Positions 1 to 9,804 are shown, counted from the stretch's first letter. The stretch: 64,000 nt of DNA from JANXXV01 sp038200305 (GCA_038200305.1 JBBPYD010000104.1:1-64000); one strand, 5' to 3'. The notes: generated by a model not told the origin, from the sequence alone. Numbers and translations: made by a program.

Positions 1-150
1 AAGCCGGACTATTCGCCCCAGGACCGCCTCACCATTGCGGCCAAGGTAGACGCGCTGGTAGCTCAAGATAAAAACGTATACTTATTCTTTAAACACGAAG
101 ACGCCCCAGACGGCGCACTGAATGCCGAAAAGCTTTTGAAACGGGAATGA
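1..150 (+). CDS. DUF72 family protein, C-terminal end (partial)
   Basis: The first 49 codons are an open frame closed by TGA at 148-150. The translation includes the stretch YLFFKHEDAPDGALNAEKL. This closely resembles the usual C-terminal signature of DUF72 (YecE-like) proteins, where a Y-x-Y/F-F-x-H-E-D-x-P-x-G-x-A pattern is followed by N-A-x-x-L. The gene begins before the window, so only about a fifth of a typical 240-residue protein is visible. DUF72 proteins are TIM-barrel proteins of unclear function, and nothing more can be said about its role here. Confidence 0.72.
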   Translation, partial: KPDYSPQDRLTIAAKVDALVAQDKNVYLFFKHEDAPDGALNAEKLLKRE

Positions 151-282
151 CAAGCGGCGGCGGGAAAGGTTCCTCTTCACCCAACCAAATCCGATCTAAC
201 GCGTCAAAGAACTCACTGGCTGGAACTTAATCGCGGCGCTCACCGTACTCTTCATACGAGCTAACTGGAAAAGGGGGATCAC

Positions 283-2376
283 TTGTTGCAAGCGGAAGGT
301 CAAGGGCGGCTGGCCCGATTCGGAGCCTTTGAGCTCGATCGGCACACCGGAGAGTTGCGGAAACACGGGATTCGGATCAGGCTGCAGACCAAGCCTTTTC
401 AGATCCTGCTCGCGTTGCTCGAGCGCCCAGGCGAATTTGTCGCACGGGAAGAGTTGCAGGGCCGGCTCTGGACGTCAGATACCTTCGTCGATTTCGATAG
501 CGGCCTAAACACGGCAGCCAACCGCCTCCGCCTTGCGCTAGGCGACTCCGCCGAGAGCCCCAGGTACATCGAAACGCTGCCAAGATCCGGTTACCGGTTC
601 ATCGCTCCCGTGGAGGAAATCGGCCCAAACGGCAATCCGGATATTCAGGAAGAATCCATACCTGAATCCGCTCTGGCCCTTGTCCAGGAAGGCAAGCCCG
701 CCAATCTAAAGCCCTGGCTGGCCGGGTTGGCTGCGGCGTGCATAGTGCTTTCGGCGATCCTTGCCTGGCAACTCGGCCGGAGCCGGTCCCGCACGGAACC
801 TACACTCAAACAAATCACATTCCGGCGGGGCACGGTATTTAATGCACGCTTCGCACCGGATGGCCAGTCCGTCATCTATACAGCCAAGTGGAGTTCCGGC
901 ACCCGTCAGCTATATCTGGCCAGTCCCGTCAGTCCGGAGTCGAGACCGTTAGGCATGGAAAAGACCAGCCTGGCTTCCGTCTCGCGATCCGGTGAACTCG
1001 CCCTGCTCGGCCACGATCCCAGCAGGCCTGTCAGCGAGCCCATCGGCCTCTCCCGCGTCCCCATGAACGGAGGGGCGCCGATGGAGATTGCGACCAAAGT
1101 CATTGCCGCCGATTGGGCGCCAGACGGGAGCCGTATGGCCGTTATCCGATCCGATCGTTCCATTGACTTCATTGAATTTCCAATTGGAAAAGTGATCTAC
1201 CGCTCCTCGGGCGCTCTATCCGACATTCGCGTATCTCCCACCGCCGATGCCGTCGCGTTCCTCGAACATCCATATAGCGGCGACGATGCCGGCATCGTGA
1301 AGTGGGCTGACATGCACGGCAATCAAAAGACGTTGTCCTCTTACTGGGCCAGTTCCTCCGGGCTTGCCTGGGCGCCCTCCGGCAAAGAAGTATGGTTCAC
1401 CGCCAGCCGCGCTGGCGCGGGCCGCAGTCTGCACGCGGTCACATTGGATGGCAAGCTGCGCAGTGTGGCCAAGATTCCCGGCACGCTGCACCTTCACGAT
1501 ATTTCGCGCACTGGAAGAGTGTTGGTTGCCCGTGACAACATCAACATGGCAATGTCCGGGTTAATTGAAGGCGATGCGGCGGAACGCGATCTCTCCTGGT
1601 TTGATTGGTCCAGGGCCGCGGATGTCACTCCGGATGGAAGATTTCTCATCTTCGACGAAAGCGGAGAGGGCGCCGGCCCACAATACGCGGCTTACCTGCA
1701 CCGCACCAGGACCGGTGAGAATGTTCATATCGCGGATGGTCTCGCGATGGCCATCTCCCCGGACGGCCGTTGGGTCGCGAGCCTGCTTGTGCGTGATACC
1801 GGCAAGCTGAATCTCCAACCGGTCGGAGCCGGAGAGCCTAAAACAATCTCCGGCGGCGGCGTCCAGTATCAGTGGGTCCATTTCTTTCCGGACTCCGCTA
1901 GGCTGCTTGTGTCGGGTCATGAGCCGGGCAAGCCGATGCGTCTCTACACTCAATCCATCGGCGGCGAGAAACCTCGGCCGCTCGCGGCGGATATTCCCGC
2001 TAACAACGGCGTCATTTCTCCAGATGGCACAACCATCGCCAGCATGAGGGAGGATGGCAAGCTCGTTCTGTACCCGGTCGCGGGTGGTGAACCCACTGCC
2101 TTGCAAACCGCCCAGCCGCTGATGCCTATCGCGTGGACGAATGATGGCCAGTGGGTCTTCGCTCACGGCAAAATGATGGGATTGCCGGTATCAGTCTTTC
2201 GCGTGAATGTAAAGACCGGCAAAGCCGAACTCTGGAAGCAGATCGCCCCCAGCGACCGCGAGGGCGTTACCGACTTGGCGCACATTTTGATCGCCCAGGG
2301 CGGCAAGTCCTATTTCTATTCGCATCACCGCAATCTCTCTGAGCTGTTTATCGTAGAAGGTTGGGATAACAATTAA
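283..2376 (+). CDS. Membrane-bound winged-helix regulator with C-terminal TolB/PD40 propeller
   Basis: This 697-residue protein has three parts. Residues about 12-110 form an OmpR/PhoB-type winged-helix DNA-binding domain of the CadC type; the region around SGYRFIAPVEE is the usual end of such a domain. Residues about 143-163 form a single hydrophobic membrane segment. The remainder is a periplasmic PD40/TolB-like beta-propeller with recurrent S-P-D-G or A-P-D-G turns (FAPDG, WAPDG, ISPDG). The layout resembles ToxR/CadC one-component sensors, in which an external propeller signals to a cytoplasmic DNA-binding domain. The start is TTG at 283, preceded by a purine-rich AAGGGGGA ribosome site. 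The ligand and target genes are unknown. The following TPR gene lies about 100 bp downstream. Confidence 0.85.
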   Translation: MLQAEGQGRLARFGAFELDRHTGELRKHGIRIRLQTKPFQILLALLERPGEFVAREELQGRLWTSDTFVDFDSGLNTAANRLRLALGDSAESPRYIETLPRSGYRFIAPVEEIGPNGNPDIQEESIPESALALVQEGKPANLKPWLAGLAAACIVLSAILAWQLGRSRSRTEPTLKQITFRRGTVFNARFAPDGQSVIYTAKWSSGTRQLYLASPVSPESRPLGMEKTSLASVSRSGELALLGHDPSRPVSEPIGLSRVPMNGGAPMEIATKVIAADWAPDGSRMAVIRSDRSIDFIEFPIGKVIYRSSGALSDIRVSPTADAVAFLEHPYSGDDAGIVKWADMHGNQKTLSSYWASSSGLAWAPSGKEVWFTASRAGAGRSLHAVTLDGKLRSVAKIPGTLHLHDISRTGRVLVARDNINMAMSGLIEGDAAERDLSWFDWSRAADVTPDGRFLIFDESGEGAGPQYAAYLHRTRTGENVHIADGLAMAISPDGRWVASLLVRDTGKLNLQPVGAGEPKTISGGGVQYQWVHFFPDSARLLVSGHEPGKPMRLYTQSIGGEKPRPLAADIPANNGVISPDGTTIASMREDGKLVLYPVAGGEPTALQTAQPLMPIAWTNDGQWVFAHGKMMGLPVSVFRVNVKTGKAELWKQIAPSDREGVTDLAHILIAQGGKSYFYSHHRNLSELFIVEGWDNN

Positions 2377-2472
2377 CGCTACCGCATGTCAGCTCGGAGC
2401 CGATCGTCCCTATATTCATTGCCTTAGGCCGTTATAGACATCCAATGTCCAGTCCATTGATGTTAGCTTGCT

Positions 2473-3627
2473 ATGCCGCTCATACTGCGGTTAATGAAGA
2501 CAGCATTACTGGTGCTGATCTTAACCTCGAGTCGCTCCGATGTCGGAAGGCAAGCCTTCGAACAGGGGCGATACACCGAAGCCGAGTCCGAGTTCTCCGC
2601 CGCTGTTCAGCAAGCCAAATCGGAGAACTCGGAAGCGGACCTCCCGGTCCTTTTAAGCAACTTAGCCAATACCCAAGAGGCACTTGGTAAGTTCTCCGAG
2701 GCCGAAGCAAATTACAGCAGCGCGTTAGAGTTGTCGCGGAAATCCTCCGTCACTGCCAATTCACTAACCGGACTGGGTTCAATCAATAAAGCATTGGGCC
2801 GCTATAACGAATCGGAAAAGGACTTCGCCCGTGCGGTGGAAATTTATAAGGCTTCCCCGCCCTTGGAACCGGCCAAGCTCAGCGTCGCCATGAGCGGACT
2901 GGCAAGCATCTTCCGCCTCAAAGGCCGCTACGCGGAATCCGAAGAGACCATCCTGAAGGCACAATCGATACTGCGGAAAGCAGGCCGGGCCGAAACGCCT
3001 GAAATGGCGAGCCTTGATAACAACCTGGCGCAGCTCTATATCGCCACAGGAAAACTAAACAGAGCGGAGCCGTTGTTGCGGCGTGCGGTGGCAACCTGGA
3101 GGCGCTCCCTGGGTGCGGAACATCCCATGTACGCAGCCGGATTGAATAACCTCGCGGCCCTATACTTCCGCCAGAAGCACGACCGGAAATCGGAGCCTCT
3201 CTACCGTGAGGCGCTGGCAGTTCACCAGAAGTTGCTCGGGCCGGATCATCTCTATGTAGCATCCGATCTGAATAATCTAGGCACGCTCTACGCCGCCCGT
3301 CACCGCTTTACGGAAGCGGCCGGCTTCTTCAACCGCTCGCTGAGCATTCGCGAAAAGCAACCAGCGATAGCGAAGCCGGAGCGTTTGATCAACCTCTCCA
3401 ATCTGGCTGAACTTTACTTTGCACAGAAAAACTACGGCATTGCCGAGCGGTATTACAAACAGATGCTGCCGCTCTTAGACCGGCAGATGGAAATGGAATC
3501 CCCTGTGCTTGCCCAGTCCCTTGAGCACTACGCAAGCCTGCTGAAACGCCAGGAAGACTACGCGGAAGCCGAACGCCTGCTGGCCCAAGCCATGCGAATC
3601 CGCGTCCGCAAAGCCCTATGCGAATAA
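2473..3627 (+). CDS. Exported tetratricopeptide-repeat protein
   Basis: This 384-residue protein starts with a hydrophobic segment (MKTALLVLILTSS, residues 8-20) that looks like a signal peptide or anchor. TPR units of the kinesin-light-chain kind follow, with repeated N-N-L-A-x-L-Y patterns, spaced about 42 residues apart over residues 30-375. Such arrays normally mediate protein-protein contacts, and no catalytic motif is visible. The next possible start is the Met codon at 2494, just before the hydrophobic stretch; neither start has a clear ribosome site. It follows the winged-helix/PD40 regulator on the same strand, and regulator-TPR pairs suggest a shared signalling role, but that is inference. 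Confidence 0.8.
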   Translation: MPLILRLMKTALLVLILTSSRSDVGRQAFEQGRYTEAESEFSAAVQQAKSENSEADLPVLLSNLANTQEALGKFSEAEANYSSALELSRKSSVTANSLTGLGSINKALGRYNESEKDFARAVEIYKASPPLEPAKLSVAMSGLASIFRLKGRYAESEETILKAQSILRKAGRAETPEMASLDNNLAQLYIATGKLNRAEPLLRRAVATWRRSLGAEHPMYAAGLNNLAALYFRQKHDRKSEPLYREALAVHQKLLGPDHLYVASDLNNLGTLYAARHRFTEAAGFFNRSLSIREKQPAIAKPERLINLSNLAELYFAQKNYGIAERYYKQMLPLLDRQMEMESPVLAQSLEHYASLLKRQEDYAEAERLLAQAMRIRVRKALCE

Positions 3628-3631
3628 ACCG

Positions 3632-4810
3632 CTACCCTCGCGCTTTCAAAAATACCGCAAGCCGTTCCATGGCCGGAACCAAAATCGACGGCTCCGCCGC
3701 ATAACACAGCCGGATCGACCCCTCGCCGCCCGCTCCAAACGCCACCCCCGGCGCCAGCCCCACCTTCGCTGTCATTAACAACTGCTTGCAAAACTCAAAC
3801 GAATCCGTCAGCCCCTCAACCTTAGGAAACAAATAGAAGGCCCCATCCGGCTTCGGAACAGTAACCCCCGGCATCTTCCGCAACGCCGCCAAACACAAAT
3901 CCCGATTGGCTCGAAGCCCGGAGTGCATCGCCTTCAAAGTATCTTCGCCCCACAGCAGCGCTGTTTCTCCCGCGCGCTGCGCAAAACTTGCCGCATGCGA
4001 AATAATAAACTCGTTCAGTTGCGTCGCGCGGGCCACTAGATCCCGCCGCCCCACAACCCAGCCAAGCCGCCAACCAGTCATGCAATAACTTTTCGAAAAT
4101 GACTGCACCACAACCACCGCATCCTCGCGGGTGCATTTCTTCAAGATCGATGGCGCCGGAGCATTTCCGCCCGCGGCCGGATAGTACAGCCGCTCATAAA
4201 CCTCATCCGCCAGCAACCAAAGCCCATGTTTCCGGGCGAAATCGAGAAGCTGCTGCTGTTCGTCCTCTGTCGCCACCCAACCAAGCGGGTTAGAAGGTGA
4301 CGTATACAGCAGGAGGCGTGTCCGCGGAGTTACCGCGGCTTCCAGCGCCTCAAAGTCGATGTAGTATCGATCCCCCCGAAGCACATGCGGGATCTCCTTT
4401 GCCACCGCATTCGCCATCGTGATAATTGCCGACCCGTTCGGCCACGCCGGCGTTAGCACCAGCGCTTCATCGCCCGGATCCAACATGCACCGGATCGCGA
4501 CATTCAACGCCTGCACGCCCGAAGCTGTAATTACAATTTCGCCTGCCGGATCCAGCGCTACTTGATGCTTCTCTTCGTAGTACCGCGCCAGCGTTTTCCG
4601 CAGGGACGGCAGACCGGCGTTCTCCGTATAAAACGTGAACCCATCCGCCATTGCCTTTTGTGCCGCGCGCTTGATAAATTCTGGAGTAGGGATGTTCGAT
4701 TCGCCGAAGTACAGCTTCAATACGCCGTCCATCGACATGGCGATTTCAGCCAGTTCCCGGATGCGCGAATGCGGAACCCGCAACGCGGATTGGGCTACGG
4801 CAGCGGACAT
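3632..4810 (-). CDS. PLP-dependent aminotransferase, class I/II (aspartate aminotransferase-like)
   Basis: This 392-residue protein has fold-type I aminotransferase features. They include an N-terminal substrate loop, the SPSNPLG motif around N174, the ADEVYERL motif (D202 and Y205 contacting PLP) and the PLP lysine K240 in SFSKSYCMTGWRLGW. The catalytic Arg near the C-terminus lies in EGSIRLCYA. It probably moves amino groups between an aspartate-, alanine- or tyrosine-like donor and 2-oxoglutarate in the cytoplasm. The exact substrate cannot be read from the sequence. It is the last gene of the leftward pur operon and starts 3 bp after purF ends, so it is almost certainly co-transcribed. 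Its ATG at 4810 is the only sensible start. Confidence 0.9.
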   Translation of the reverse strand: MSAAVAQSALRVPHSRIRELAEIAMSMDGVLKLYFGESNIPTPEFIKRAAQKAMADGFTFYTENAGLPSLRKTLARYYEEKHQVALDPAGEIVITASGVQALNVAIRCMLDPGDEALVLTPAWPNGSAIITMANAVAKEIPHVLRGDRYYIDFEALEAAVTPRTRLLLYTSPSNPLGWVATEDEQQQLLDFARKHGLWLLADEVYERLYYPAAGGNAPAPSILKKCTREDAVVVVQSFSKSYCMTGWRLGWVVGRRDLVARATQLNEFIISHAASFAQRAGETALLWGEDTLKAMHSGLRANRDLCLAALRKMPGVTVPKPDGAFYLFPKVEGLTDSFEFCKQLLMTAKVGLAPGVAFGAGGEGSIRLCYAAEPSILVPAMERLAVFLKARG

Positions 4811-4813
4811 GTT

Positions 4814-6235
4814 CTACCGGTTCGCCTTCGCGCCCATCAGTTCCTGAATATGAATCAGGTCTGTCGGATAATCGCCGGTGTAGCAGGCATAGCAGTAATC
4901 GCCTTTGGTATCCGCCACCGCGGCGGTCAGCGATGCTTGTGAAAGATAACCGAGCGAATCGGCTTCCACGTAACGCCGGATCTCTTCCACCGAGTGATTT
5001 GCAGCGATTAGCTCACTCTTATGCGGCGTATCTACGCCGTAATAACAAGGCGACAGAGTAGGCGGGCAGGAAATTCGCAAATGGACTTCGCGCGCGCCCG
5101 CATTCCGCACCATCCGTACAATCTTCCGGCTGGTGGTGCCCCGGACAATCGAGTCGTCCACCAGCACAACGCTCTTGCCCTCAAGCAAATGCCGGATCGG
5201 ATTCAGCTTCAGCTTCACGCCGAAGTCGCGAATCGCCTGCGATGGTTCGATAAACGTGCGGCCCACATAATGGTTCCGGATCAGCGCCTGCCGGAACGGA
5301 ATGCCCGATTCGTCCGCATACCCCAACGCCGCCGCAACTCCGGAATCCGGCACCGGCACCACCACATCCGCACCCGCGGGAGCCTCACGATAAAGCAGCC
5401 GCCCCAGCATCTCACGCGATTGCTGCACGGAGCGTCCGAACACAATGGAATCCGGCCGCGCGAAGTAGACATGCTCAAAGGCGCAATGAGCCCGCCGGCG
5501 GGACGGCGCATACCGTTCACGGGTCATTCCCTTCGGCCCGGCGATCACCATCTCTCCGGGCTCCACATCGTTCATGTAAACCGCGTCGATCAAATCGAAC
5601 GCACACGTCTCAGATGCAAAAACATAAGAGACTCGGTCGCCAGGTAATTCAAGCCGCCCCATCGCGAGCGGCCGGAATCCGTGCGGATCGCGTGCCACAA
5701 TAATCTGGTCCTGTGCCAGAAACACCAATGAAAATGCACCTTCCAGTTGCAGCAGCGCCTCGCGCAACGCGCCTGCCAGCGTGCGCTCTCGCGACCGCGC
5801 AACCAGATGCAGCACCACCTCAGTGTCGCTCGACGCCTGAAAAATCGACCCTTCCCGCTCCAGTTCGCGGCGCAATTCCCCCGCATTTGTAATGTTGCCG
5901 TTGTGCGCAACCGCAATCAATCCCTTGTTGCACGCAACGGAAAATGGCTGTGCATTCCGCAATACCGTATCGCCCGCGGTGGAATACCGGGTGTGGCCAA
6001 TGCCCAGCACGCCCGGCAAGCTGCCCACCACTTCCGGTGTGAAGATATCCGCCACATGGCCCATCGCTTTGTGGCAATAGATTTCCCGGCCATCGCTCGT
6101 GGCGATCCCGGCGCTTTCCTGCCCGCGATGCTGCAATGCGTAGAGGCCAAGATACGTCACATTCGCCGCTTCCGGGTGTCCGTAAATGGCGAACACGCCG
6201 CATTCGTCTTTGAACTTGTCAGGCTTTTCGGGCAT
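4814..6235 (-). CDS. purF: Amidophosphoribosyltransferase PurF
   Basis: PurF makes 5-phosphoribosylamine from PRPP and glutamine, the committed step of de novo purine synthesis. The 473-residue protein begins with exactly eleven residues followed by CGVFAIYG. Removal of this propeptide would expose C12 as the N-terminal nucleophile, as in the Bacillus subtilis type. LYALQHRGQESAG and the PRTase loop VVLVDDSIVRGTTS are present. Cysteines in SCPPTLSPC and DYCYACYTG fit the 4Fe-4S ligands of the iron-sulfur class. The ATG at 6235 lies inside purL and overlaps its end by 17 bp, which suggests translational coupling. The aminotransferase follows 3 bp after the stop. Confidence 0.97.
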   Translation of the reverse strand: MPEKPDKFKDECGVFAIYGHPEAANVTYLGLYALQHRGQESAGIATSDGREIYCHKAMGHVADIFTPEVVGSLPGVLGIGHTRYSTAGDTVLRNAQPFSVACNKGLIAVAHNGNITNAGELRRELEREGSIFQASSDTEVVLHLVARSRERTLAGALREALLQLEGAFSLVFLAQDQIIVARDPHGFRPLAMGRLELPGDRVSYVFASETCAFDLIDAVYMNDVEPGEMVIAGPKGMTRERYAPSRRRAHCAFEHVYFARPDSIVFGRSVQQSREMLGRLLYREAPAGADVVVPVPDSGVAAALGYADESGIPFRQALIRNHYVGRTFIEPSQAIRDFGVKLKLNPIRHLLEGKSVVLVDDSIVRGTTSRKIVRMVRNAGAREVHLRISCPPTLSPCYYGVDTPHKSELIAANHSVEEIRRYVEADSLGYLSQASLTAAVADTKGDYCYACYTGDYPTDLIHIQELMGAKANR

Positions 6236-8435
6236 GCAATAAACGTCCTAGTGAAGTCTCACGGAGTTCTCGCAAACGGGAAGTCTTACAACGCAGCAGA
6301 GATGTATTTCTGTTCCTCACCTCTACCCACTCTTCGATGGTAACACCCACCTGCGGCGCTTCTACGCTATATTCGGCCGCAATTTCCTGTACTCGCGCGG
6401 CATTTGCCGTCGAGATTAAAATCCGCGACGGACCTTCGTGAAATAACAGAAATTCAGGAGATAAATAGCTGTCCACTTCGATCCGCGCGCCGATGGCTTG
6501 CGCCGATTCCGCCAGCGCCACCGCCAATCCGCCATCGCTCAAATCATGCGCGGATTCCACCAGATCTTCCGCAACAATCTGCCGGATCGCCGCCTGCACC
6601 CGCTTCTCATAATCCATATCGAGCGCCGGCGGCATGCCCCACAGGTCCTTCAGAACCTGTTTCGCGTATTGCGTCCCGCCAAAATGAACCGAGTCACAGT
6701 TTCCAAGCCCGCCCACCAGCATCACCGCACGCCCTACATTCTTGAAATCGATGGTGGCCGGTGTGGAAGTCTTCATCAGCCCAACAATGCCCACCACCGG
6801 TGAAGGATAAATCGCCTCTCCCAACGTTTCGTTGTACAGACTGACGTTCCCACCCGTGATCGGAGTCTCAAAGAACGCACAGGCCTCCGCCATTCCTTCA
6901 ATCGACTCCACAAGCTGCGCCATAATCTCAGGCCGCTCAGGATTTCCAAAATTCAGGTTGTTAGTCGCGGCCACCGGCAGCGCGCCCACCGCCGACAAAT
7001 TCCGGCAGCACTCCGCGATGATCAGTTTCGTGCCTTCCTTCGGCGACAAATAGCAATACCGGCTATTCCCGTCGAGTGACATCGCAATCGAAGTATCTGT
7101 TTCCTTAATCCGGACAATCGCCGCATCGCCACCCGGCCCCGCCAGCGTGTTCGTCCGGACCATGTAGTCGTACTGTTCCCAGATCCAGCGCTTCGAGCAA
7201 AGATCGCCCGAACTCACCAGCGTTTCCAGATCCCCTTCCAGATTCTTACTGGCAAACTCCGGAGCTTCCATCGGAGCCGTCCGCAGCGGCACCGTATGCG
7301 GCCGGTCATATAAAGGAGCTTCATCGGCCAACGCGCGATTCGGAATCTCCGCAACCATCTTGCCGTGATCCTTCACGCACAGCTTGCCCGTATCGGTCAC
7401 AACGCCAATCGTCACCGCGTCCAGTCCCCACTTGTGGAACACACGGAAAACCTCGTCTTCCCGGCCTCTTTCCGCTACCAGCAGCATACGTTCTTGCGAT
7501 TCGGACAGCATCACTTCATAGGGCGTCATCCCCGATTCGCGCTGCGGAATATACTGCATGTCGAACTCAACGCCCGTTCCCGCGCGGCTGCCCATCTCGC
7601 AACTGGAACTCGTCAGTCCCGCCGCGCCCATGTCCTGAATCCCGACAATCGCGCCCGTCTGCATCGCCTCTAGGCACGCTTCCAGGAGCAGTTTCTCAAG
7701 AAACGGATCGCCCATCTGCACATTCGACCGTTTCTGTTTCGACTCTTCGGTAAACTCAGCCGAGGCCATCGACGCACCGTGAATTCCATCGCGCCCGGTC
7801 TTAGCCCCCACATAGATCACCGGGTTGCCAACTCCCGTAGCTTTCCCGTAAAACACTTCGCCCTTCTTAAATACGCCAAGGGCGAACACGTTCACCAGTG
7901 GATTCCCGTTGTAACAGGCCTCAAAAACACACTCGCCGCCAACGGTGGGCACTCCAAAACAATTCCCGTAATGCGCAATGCCGGACACCACGCCTTCCAC
8001 AATGCGCGCATTCCGAGCGCCGTGCTGCGGATCGTCCAGCGGCCCGAATCGCAGCGCATCCATCACCGCAATCGGCCGCGCGCCCATGGTGAAAATATCC
8101 CGTAGAATTCCGCCAACTCCCGTAGCAGCGCCCTGAAACGGCTCGATAAAACTCGGGTGATTGTGCGATTCAATTTTGAACGCAATCGCCCAACCGTCGC
8201 CAATGTCGATAATCCCTGCGTTCTCGCCCGGCCCCTGCAGCACCAACTTGCTGCGAGTCGGTAACTTCTTTAGATGCAGACGCGAACTCTTGTACGAGCA
8301 GTGCTCACTCCACATCACGCTGAAAATACCCAGCTCCGTGTAACTGGGTTCGCGTCCAAGCAGCGAGACAATCTTTTCGTATTCCGCCGCCGTCAGTTGA
8401 TGCGCAGCGACAATATCCGGTGTGACAGCGATCAT
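6219..8435 (-). CDS. purL: Phosphoribosylformylglycinamidine synthase subunit PurL
   Basis: PurL is the ATP-dependent synthetase subunit that turns FGAR into FGAM using ammonia from PurQ. At 738 residues it is the small form, which works in a complex with PurQ and PurS. Visible motifs include MWSEHCSYKSSR near residue 43, the FKIESHNHPS metal/substrate motif, the GGNVSLYNET motif and SDGGLAVALAES near the C-terminus. It starts 2 bp after purQ ends and overlaps purF by 17 bp. No gene for the roughly 80-residue PurS subunit lies next to it in this window, so that subunit must be encoded elsewhere. Confidence 0.97.
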   Translation of the reverse strand: MIAVTPDIVAAHQLTAAEYEKIVSLLGREPSYTELGIFSVMWSEHCSYKSSRLHLKKLPTRSKLVLQGPGENAGIIDIGDGWAIAFKIESHNHPSFIEPFQGAATGVGGILRDIFTMGARPIAVMDALRFGPLDDPQHGARNARIVEGVVSGIAHYGNCFGVPTVGGECVFEACYNGNPLVNVFALGVFKKGEVFYGKATGVGNPVIYVGAKTGRDGIHGASMASAEFTEESKQKRSNVQMGDPFLEKLLLEACLEAMQTGAIVGIQDMGAAGLTSSSCEMGSRAGTGVEFDMQYIPQRESGMTPYEVMLSESQERMLLVAERGREDEVFRVFHKWGLDAVTIGVVTDTGKLCVKDHGKMVAEIPNRALADEAPLYDRPHTVPLRTAPMEAPEFASKNLEGDLETLVSSGDLCSKRWIWEQYDYMVRTNTLAGPGGDAAIVRIKETDTSIAMSLDGNSRYCYLSPKEGTKLIIAECCRNLSAVGALPVAATNNLNFGNPERPEIMAQLVESIEGMAEACAFFETPITGGNVSLYNETLGEAIYPSPVVGIVGLMKTSTPATIDFKNVGRAVMLVGGLGNCDSVHFGGTQYAKQVLKDLWGMPPALDMDYEKRVQAAIRQIVAEDLVESAHDLSDGGLAVALAESAQAIGARIEVDSYLSPEFLLFHEGPSRILISTANAARVQEIAAEYSVEAPQVGVTIEEWVEVRNRNTSLLRCKTSRLRELRETSLGRLLHARKA

Positions 8436-8437
8436 TC

Positions 8438-9106
8438 TTATTTGACCGCCATGCTGGAGACCATGGATTGCAGCACCACCAGACCGTCCGTCGAACCCAT
8501 CAAAGGCTCGGTGGCGCGTTCGGGGTGGGGCATCATCCCCAGCACATTGCGGCCGCGATTCAGAATGCCGGCGATACCGCGGGCAGCCCCATTCGGGTTA
8601 TCCACATAACGAAACGCGACGCGGTCTTCCGCTTCGAGTTCATCCAGCGTACGTTCATCGGCCACGTAGCAGCCTTCCCCATGCGCAATCGGAACCTTCA
8701 GAATCTGACCTTTGATCCCGCCTACCGTGAACGGCGAATCGGTGGTCTCCGTGCGTAGTTGGACTTCTTTGCAAAGGAACTTGAGATCGCGATTGCGAAT
8801 CAGCGCGCCAGGAAGCAACCCGCTCTCCACCAGGATCTGAAATCCATTGCAGATGCCGAGCACCAGGCCGCCATCCGCGGCGAATTTCGAAACAGCGGAC
8901 ATCACCGGCGAAAACCGCGCAATCGCGCCGCAGCGCAGGTAATCCCCATAGGCAAAGCCGCCGGGAAGAATCACCGCATCCACATCGCCAAGCCGCGTGG
9001 CATCATGCCAAATAAACTCAGCCGTTTGGCCAAGGTTCCGCGACACTGCGAACCACGCATCATGGTCACAATTACTGCCTGGGAATACTACGACGCCGAA
9101 TCTCAT
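8438..9106 (-). CDS. purQ: Phosphoribosylformylglycinamidine synthase subunit PurQ
   Basis: PurQ is the class I glutamine amidotransferase subunit that feeds ammonia to PurL. From the start chosen here it is 222 residues. The sequence opens MRFGVVVFPGSNCD, the canonical PurQ start, and has the nucleophile elbow LGICNGFQ (C86) and the closing MMPHPERA motif carrying the catalytic His and Glu. An in-frame GTG at 9145 would overlap the upstream methyltransferase stop as GTGA and add 13 residues. I prefer the ATG at 9106 because family members start there, although no strong ribosome site is visible at either position. Confidence 0.95.
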   Translation of the reverse strand: MRFGVVVFPGSNCDHDAWFAVSRNLGQTAEFIWHDATRLGDVDAVILPGGFAYGDYLRCGAIARFSPVMSAVSKFAADGGLVLGICNGFQILVESGLLPGALIRNRDLKFLCKEVQLRTETTDSPFTVGGIKGQILKVPIAHGEGCYVADERTLDELEAEDRVAFRYVDNPNGAARGIAGILNRGRNVLGMMPHPERATEPLMGSTDGLVVLQSMVSSMAVK

Positions 9107-9141
9107 CGGAAAACTTATTTTACCAAATGCGTCAGCCCTAC

Positions 9142-9804
9142 TCACCTCTTCCGTGCCAGCGTCAAACCATCCCCAATCGGAACCAGACTCAATCCCACCC
9201 GCTCATCGTCATGAAGCTTTTCATTTAGAGCCCGGATCGCCATCGTATCCGCATCGTTCGCCGATGGATCGATCACGTGCGAATGCCATAGCACATTGTC
9301 GATCGCGATCAACCCTCCACGCCGGATCAGCACCAGCGCGCGCTCATAGTACCGGTCGTAATTCGCCTTGTCCGCATCGATGAACGCGAAGTCAAAACTA
9401 CCCTGCTGCCCATCGGCAATCAATCCGTCTAGCGTCTCCACCGCGGGCGCAAGACGCAGATCGATTTTATGCGCGACCCCGGCCTCCTCCCAAAACTCTT
9501 TCCCAATTGAAGTCCATTCCTCGCTCACATCGCAAGCGATCACCTTCCCATCCGCAGGCAGCGCCAGCGCGACTGCAAGCGAACTGTACCCTGTGAACAC
9601 GCCGATTTCCAGCGTCTTCCTCGCTCCCAGCATCTCAACCAGCAGTTGCATGAACTGCCCCTGCTCCGGCGTGATCTGCATCCGCGCATCCGGAATCGGC
9701 GCGGTCTTCTCGCGCAACCGCTGCAACACAGCAAGCTCCCGCAAGGACACCCGCCGGATGTAGTCGGCTAATTCATCGGTAATAGTCGTATGAGATTTTG
9801 ACAT
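9142..9804 (-). CDS. SAM-dependent O-methyltransferase, caffeoyl-CoA OMT type
   Basis: This 220-residue protein matches the class I O-methyltransferase family (caffeoyl-CoA/catechol type). It has the SAM-binding motif LEIGVFTGYSSLALALAL-like region, the FDFAFIDADKANYDRYYERA segment carrying the metal-binding Asp, and GGLIAIDNVLW. These enzymes methylate a hydroxyl of small catechol-like acceptors with a divalent metal; the acceptor here is unknown. The frame is open further upstream to 10224, but that part is antisense-like sequence over the aldo/keto reductase gene. The family start is MSKSHTTIT at 9804, giving a 37-bp overlap with the reductase gene upstream. It is the second gene of the pur operon. 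Confidence 0.88.
   Translation of the reverse strand: MSKSHTTITDELADYIRRVSLRELAVLQRLREKTAPIPDARMQITPEQGQFMQLLVEMLGARKTLEIGVFTGYSSLAVALALPADGKVIACDVSEEWTSIGKEFWEEAGVAHKIDLRLAPAVETLDGLIADGQQGSFDFAFIDADKANYDRYYERALVLIRRGGLIAIDNVLWHSHVIDPSANDADTMAIRALNEKLHDDERVGLSLVPIGDGLTLARKR

Noticed and set aside
1561..2166. 201-codon frame on the minus strand within the winged-helix/PD40 gene
   Set aside because: It lies wholly inside a well-supported gene and has no recognisable domain; it is a high-GC shadow frame.
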